Positions 5,926 through 8,749 of a DNA stretch of 8,749 bases are shown here, in pieces (positions within the stretch are counted from its first letter, which is position 1; each line of letters starts with the position of its first letter). The position numbers and the translations under genes were made by a program. Below the pieces are notes generated by a model. It worked only from the letters and a program-made list of their open reading frames with translations, was not told the origin of the DNA and searched no databases. Origin of the DNA: Collinsella sp. (GTDB lineage Bacteria; Actinomycetota; Coriobacteriia; Coriobacteriales; Coriobacteriaceae); NCBI GenBank assembly GCA_014871605.1, contig WGSQ01000073.1:1-8749 (forward strand). The letters are read 5' to 3'.

Positions 5926-7980
5926 ATGACTATGCAAAAAGACATGATGGGCCGCGCGGTCCGCGACTCGTTTGCCAAGCTGGATCCTCGCGTTCAGATT
6001 CAAAACCCGGTCATGTTCCTGGTGTGGCTTTCCGCCGTCATGACCTCCGTCCTGGCCGCCGCTTCCATCTTCGGTGTGCAGGACGCGGGTGTGCCCACCT
6101 ACTATGTGGTCGCCATCGCGGTCATCCTGTGGCTCACCGACCTGTTCTCGAACTTCGCCGAGGCGCTTGCCGAGGGCCGCGGTAAGGCCCAGGCCGATTC
6201 CCTGCGTGCGGCCAAGAAGGATGTCGAGGCCCATCGCATCGAGTCCGTTGAGGACAAGGAGCACTTCACCGTCGTTCCCGGCACCGAGCTCACGCGCGGC
6301 GACCTGGTGATCGTACGCGCCGGCGAGCAGATTCCCGGCGACGGCGACGTCATCGAGGGCGCTGCTTCCGTTGACGAGTCCGCCATCACCGGCGAGTCCG
6401 CCCCCGTGGTCCGCGAGGCCGGCGGCGACCGCTCTGCCGTTACCGGCGGTACCACGGTGCTGTCCGACTGGATCATCGTCAAGATCTCCAGTGAGCCCGG
6501 CCAGAGCTTCCTGGACAAGATGATCGCGATGGTCGAGGGTGCCGCGCGCAAGAAGACCCCTAACGAGATCGCTCTGGAGATCTTCCTGGTGGCCCTCTCC
6601 ATCGTCTTTATCCTGGTCACGCTGGCCCTGTATTGTTACTCCTGCTTCTCGGTCGGTCTTAACGACATGGACAACCCCACGGCCGTGACCACGCTCGTGG
6701 CGCTGCTCGTGTGCCTGGCTCCCACTACCATCGGCGCCCTTCTTTCCGCCATCGGCATCGCCGGCATGAGCCGTCTGAACGAGGCCAACGTGCTGGCCAT
6801 GTCCGGCCGCGCCATCGAGGCCGCCGGCGACGTCGACATCCTCATGCTCGACAAGACCGGTACCATCACCCTGGGTAACCGCCAAGCCGCCGAGTTCATC
6901 CCGGTCGACGGCATCGATCCCGCGGAGCTGGCCGATGCCGCCCAGCTTTCCTCGCTGGCTGACGAGACCCCCGAAGGCCGTTCCATCGTCGTGCTCGCCA
7001 AGGAGCAGTTCGGTCTGCGCGGCCGCACGCTCGAGGATAAGGGTATGGAGTTCATCCCCTTCACCGCGGCGACCCGCATGTCCGGTGTGAACTACGAGGG
7101 CAATGAGATCCGCAAGGGCGCTGCCGATTCCGTGCGCACCTATGTGGAGGCAGCCGGCGGCGTGTTCTCGCAGGAGTGCGACGAGGCCGTCGAGCGCATC
7201 GCCAAGGCTGGCGGCACCCCGCTGGTCGTGACCAAGAACTGCCGCGTGCTGGGCGTTGTGTACCTCAAGGACATCATCAAGTCCGGCGTTAAGGAGAAGT
7301 TCGCCGACCTGCGCAAGATGGGCATCAAGACCATCATGGTGACGGGCGACAACCCGCTCACCGCCGCGGCAATCGCCGCCGAGGCCGGCGTTGACGACTT
7401 CCTGGCCGAGGCCACCCCTGAAGGCAAGCTCGAGAAGATCCGCGAGTTCCAGCGTGAGGGGCACCTGGTCGCCATGACCGGCGACGGCACCAACGACGCG
7501 CCCGCTCTGGCCCAGGCCGACGTCGCCGTGGCCATGAACACGGGCACCCAGGCTGCCAAGGAGGCCGGCAACATGGTCGACCTCGACTCCAGCCCTACCA
7601 AGCTCATCGAGGTTGTGCGTATCGGCAAGCAGCTGCTCATGACCCGCGGTTCGCTCACGACCTTCTCGGTGGCCAACGACATGGCGAAGTACTTCGCTAT
7701 CATCCCGTCCCTGTTCTCGCCGATCTACCCGGGCCTTGGCGCGCTCAACATCCTCGGTCTGGCAAGCCCGCTGTCCGCGGTTCTTTCGGCCATCATCTAT
7801 AACGCGCTCGTTATCGTCGCGCTGATCCCGGCCGCGCTGAAGGGCGTTAAGTACCGCGAGGTACCGTCCGGACAGCTGTTGATCCACAACCTGCTCGTGT
7901 GGGGTCTGGGCGGCATCGTTGCCCCGTTCGTATTCATCAAGCTCATCGACATGCTGCTCGCGTTCTGCGGCATTATGTAA
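5926..7980 (+). CDS. kdpB: KdpB, catalytic P-type ATPase subunit
   Basis: KdpB hydrolyses ATP to drive K+ import through KdpA. The 684-residue protein (E. coli 682) is intact. It shows the family start NPVMFLVW (27-34), FAEALAEGRGKAQA (77-90), the actuator TGES (155-158), the membrane CLAPTT segment (263-268), the phosphorylated D309 in DKTGT, the nucleotide-domain residues F379 and K397 (IRKG), the hinge TGDGTNDAPA (518-527) and the membrane pair D585/K588 in NDMAKYF. S158 in TGES matches the serine whose phosphorylation shuts off the E. coli pump at high K+, so the same brake may operate here. The start at 5926 is preceded by AGAGGG (5911-5916) with a 9-base gap. An upstream in-frame TTG at 5902 overlaps the end of kdpA and adds only eight basic residues, so it is disfavoured. 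The gap from kdpA is 16 bases. Confidence 0.98.
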   Translation: MTMQKDMMGRAVRDSFAKLDPRVQIQNPVMFLVWLSAVMTSVLAAASIFGVQDAGVPTYYVVAIAVILWLTDLFSNFAEALAEGRGKAQADSLRAAKKDVEAHRIESVEDKEHFTVVPGTELTRGDLVIVRAGEQIPGDGDVIEGAASVDESAITGESAPVVREAGGDRSAVTGGTTVLSDWIIVKISSEPGQSFLDKMIAMVEGAARKKTPNEIALEIFLVALSIVFILVTLALYCYSCFSVGLNDMDNPTAVTTLVALLVCLAPTTIGALLSAIGIAGMSRLNEANVLAMSGRAIEAAGDVDILMLDKTGTITLGNRQAAEFIPVDGIDPAELADAAQLSSLADETPEGRSIVVLAKEQFGLRGRTLEDKGMEFIPFTAATRMSGVNYEGNEIRKGAADSVRTYVEAAGGVFSQECDEAVERIAKAGGTPLVVTKNCRVLGVVYLKDIIKSGVKEKFADLRKMGIKTIMVTGDNPLTAAAIAAEAGVDDFLAEATPEGKLEKIREFQREGHLVAMTGDGTNDAPALAQADVAVAMNTGTQAAKEAGNMVDLDSSPTKLIEVVRIGKQLLMTRGSLTTFSVANDMAKYFAIIPSLFSPIYPGLGALNILGLASPLSAVLSAIIYNALVIVALIPAALKGVKYREVPSGQLLIHNLLVWGLGGIVAPFVFIKLIDMLLAFCGIM

Positions 7981-7992
7981 GTGGAGGTTTGT

Positions 7993-8583
7993 ATGTTCAA
8001 AGGTGTTGCATCGCGCGCACTGGGCGTGTTCGCGCTGTTTACCGTTGTCTGCGGCCTGGGCTATACGCTCGTCGTGACCGGCATCGCCCAGGTTGCGTTC
8101 CCGTATCAGGCGAACGGTTCACTCATTACGGTCGACGACAAGATCGTGGGCTCCGAGCTGATCGGCCAGAACTTCGAGGATGAGGACCACATGTGGGGCC
8201 GCATCCAGAACGTGACTATCGTCGAGGGGGAGGACGGTGGGCTCATGGCCTACGGCACCCCGTCCAATTTGTCCCCGGCGAGTGAGGAGTACCGGCAGCT
8301 TGTGGACGCGCGCGTGAAGAAGATCCGCGCCTCCAACCCCGATGCCGATATGGACGCTGTGCCCGTCGACCTGGTGACGTGTTCCGGCTCAGGCCTCGAC
8401 CCGGAGATCTCCCCCGATGCCGCCGAGTACCAGGTCCCGCGCCTGGCGAAGGCCACGGGCAAGAGCGAAGGCGAGGTGCGCGAGATCATCGCCCAGTGCA
8501 CCAAGGGCCGTTTCCTCGGCGTCTTCGGCGAGCCCACGGTCAACGTGCTCAAGGTGAACCTTATGCTGGACGGCGCACTGTAG
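7993..8583 (+). CDS. kdpC: KdpC, accessory subunit of the K+-ATPase
   Basis: The 196-residue protein (E. coli 190) has one N-terminal membrane helix (about 8-30) and a large external domain. Conserved blocks are FPYQANGSLI (36-45), GSELIGQNF (53-61), the YGTPSNLSPASEEY region (87-100), VPVDLVTCSGSGLDPEISPDAA (about 123-144), YQVPRLAKA (146-154) and EPTVNVLKVNLMLD (180-193). KdpC holds KdpA and KdpB together and promotes nucleotide binding. C130 and G132 replace the alanine and serine-like positions of the E. coli TASASGLD stretch, which looks minor. The ATG at 7993 is preceded by GTGGAGG with a 5-base gap. A GTG at 7981 would add four residues but would consume that ribosome binding site, so 7993 is preferred. 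It is the last gene of the operon, 12 bases after kdpB. Confidence 0.97.
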   Translation: MFKGVASRALGVFALFTVVCGLGYTLVVTGIAQVAFPYQANGSLITVDDKIVGSELIGQNFEDEDHMWGRIQNVTIVEGEDGGLMAYGTPSNLSPASEEYRQLVDARVKKIRASNPDADMDAVPVDLVTCSGSGLDPEISPDAAEYQVPRLAKATGKSEGEVREIIAQCTKGRFLGVFGEPTVNVLKVNLMLDGAL

Positions 8584-8599
8584 GTGAGGGAGTGGCGGA

Positions 8600-8629
8600 T
8601 GAGGGCATGACTGACTATCTGAGCCCTCA
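8600..8629 (+). repeat. Small inverted repeat just after kdpC
   Basis: TGAGGGC (8600-8606) and GCCCTCA (8623-8629) are perfect 7-bp complements around a 16-base loop. No T-run follows, so it is not a terminator by itself. It directly precedes the larger palindrome, and may shape or protect the 3' end of the kdp message. Confidence 0.4.
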
Positions 8630-8660
8630 ATTCCACTCCGCCCATCAGTTGCGGTGGAAT
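8630..8660 (+). repeat. Degenerate third copy of the palindrome arm; possible alternative hairpin
   Basis: ATTCCACTCCGC (8630-8641) resembles the right-arm segment ATTCCACCGC (8700-8709) with two extra bases. It can pair with GCGGTGGAAT (8651-8660), the left arm of the terminator, giving ten pairs with a 2-base bulge and a 9-base loop. The left arm could therefore pair either way. Whether this happens in the cell is unknown, and the perfect 19-bp stem should be much more stable. Confidence 0.4.
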
Positions 8661-8718
8661 ACGGACTGTTTTGCCTGTCAAAAGTCTTATCTACTCCGTA
8701 TTCCACCGCAACTTTTTT
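8647..8718 (+). terminator. Long perfect hairpin with T-run ending the kdpFABC transcript
   Basis: AGTTGCGGTGGAATACGGA (8647-8665) is exactly complementary to 8695-8713, a perfect 19-bp stem around a 29-base loop. Six T residues follow or close it (8713-8718). This is consistent with a Rho-independent terminator 64 bases after the kdpC stop. The stem is longer and its loop larger than in a typical terminator. The loop itself can form TTTTG/CAAAA (8669-8673 with 8679-8683). It could also be a dispersed palindromic repeat that happens to serve as a terminator. The rest of 8719-8749 shows no gene or signal I can support. Confidence 0.75.
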
Positions 8719-8749
8719 GTGAGGGTCGGGATTGAAGGTGGGGAGTGCG

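Noticed and set aside
8666..8700. A minus-strand promoter in the palindrome loop (TTGACA on the reverse strand)
   Set aside because: A perfect -35 hexamer is present, but the nearest -10-like hexamer (TATTCC) is only 14 bases away and weak, and no minus-strand gene follows.

Overview
The window carries a complete, divergently arranged kdp potassium-uptake locus from a high-GC bacterium, flanked on the left by the last gene of a probable ferrous-iron (feo) cluster. Dense GC-ending codons, strong GGAGG-type ribosome binding sites and the FeoB-associated Cys-rich membrane protein suggest an anaerobic gut actinobacterium of the Coriobacteriia, such as a Collinsella or Olsenella relative. That assignment is an inference from general resemblance and has not been tested by alignment.

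Layout, left to right. At 52-252 (+) lies a small FeoB-associated Cys-rich membrane protein, followed by a hairpin terminator at 266-301. The minus-strand operon kdpD (1016-3751) and kdpE (319-1023) encodes the potassium/turgor sensor kinase and its OmpR-family response regulator. The two genes overlap by 8 bases (ATGAATAA). At 3752-3995 a 244-base divergent control region holds a direct-repeat element that I propose is a KdpE operator. It sits between two outward-facing -10 boxes, and two small hairpins follow in the kdpF leader. From 3996 to 8583 (+) run kdpF, kdpA, kdpB and kdpC, tightly spaced, encoding the high-affinity K+-translocating P-type ATPase. After kdpC, 8584-8749 has no gene but is rich in inverted repeats. 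Its main feature is a perfect 19-bp stem followed by six T residues, and a third, degenerate copy of the arm could form a competing hairpin.

The genes form one circuit. KdpD phosphorylates KdpE when K+ is scarce, KdpE activates the divergent promoters, and KdpFABC imports K+ using ATP. I see no wholly new system. The points worth a second look are the shared operator geometry, a KdpA with a roughly 40-residue extracytoplasmic insert and altered filter-loop residues, a KdpD sensory domain that appears to lack the c-di-AMP motif, kdpF lying in the same frame as kdpA with only one stop codon between them, and the unusual post-kdpC palindrome.
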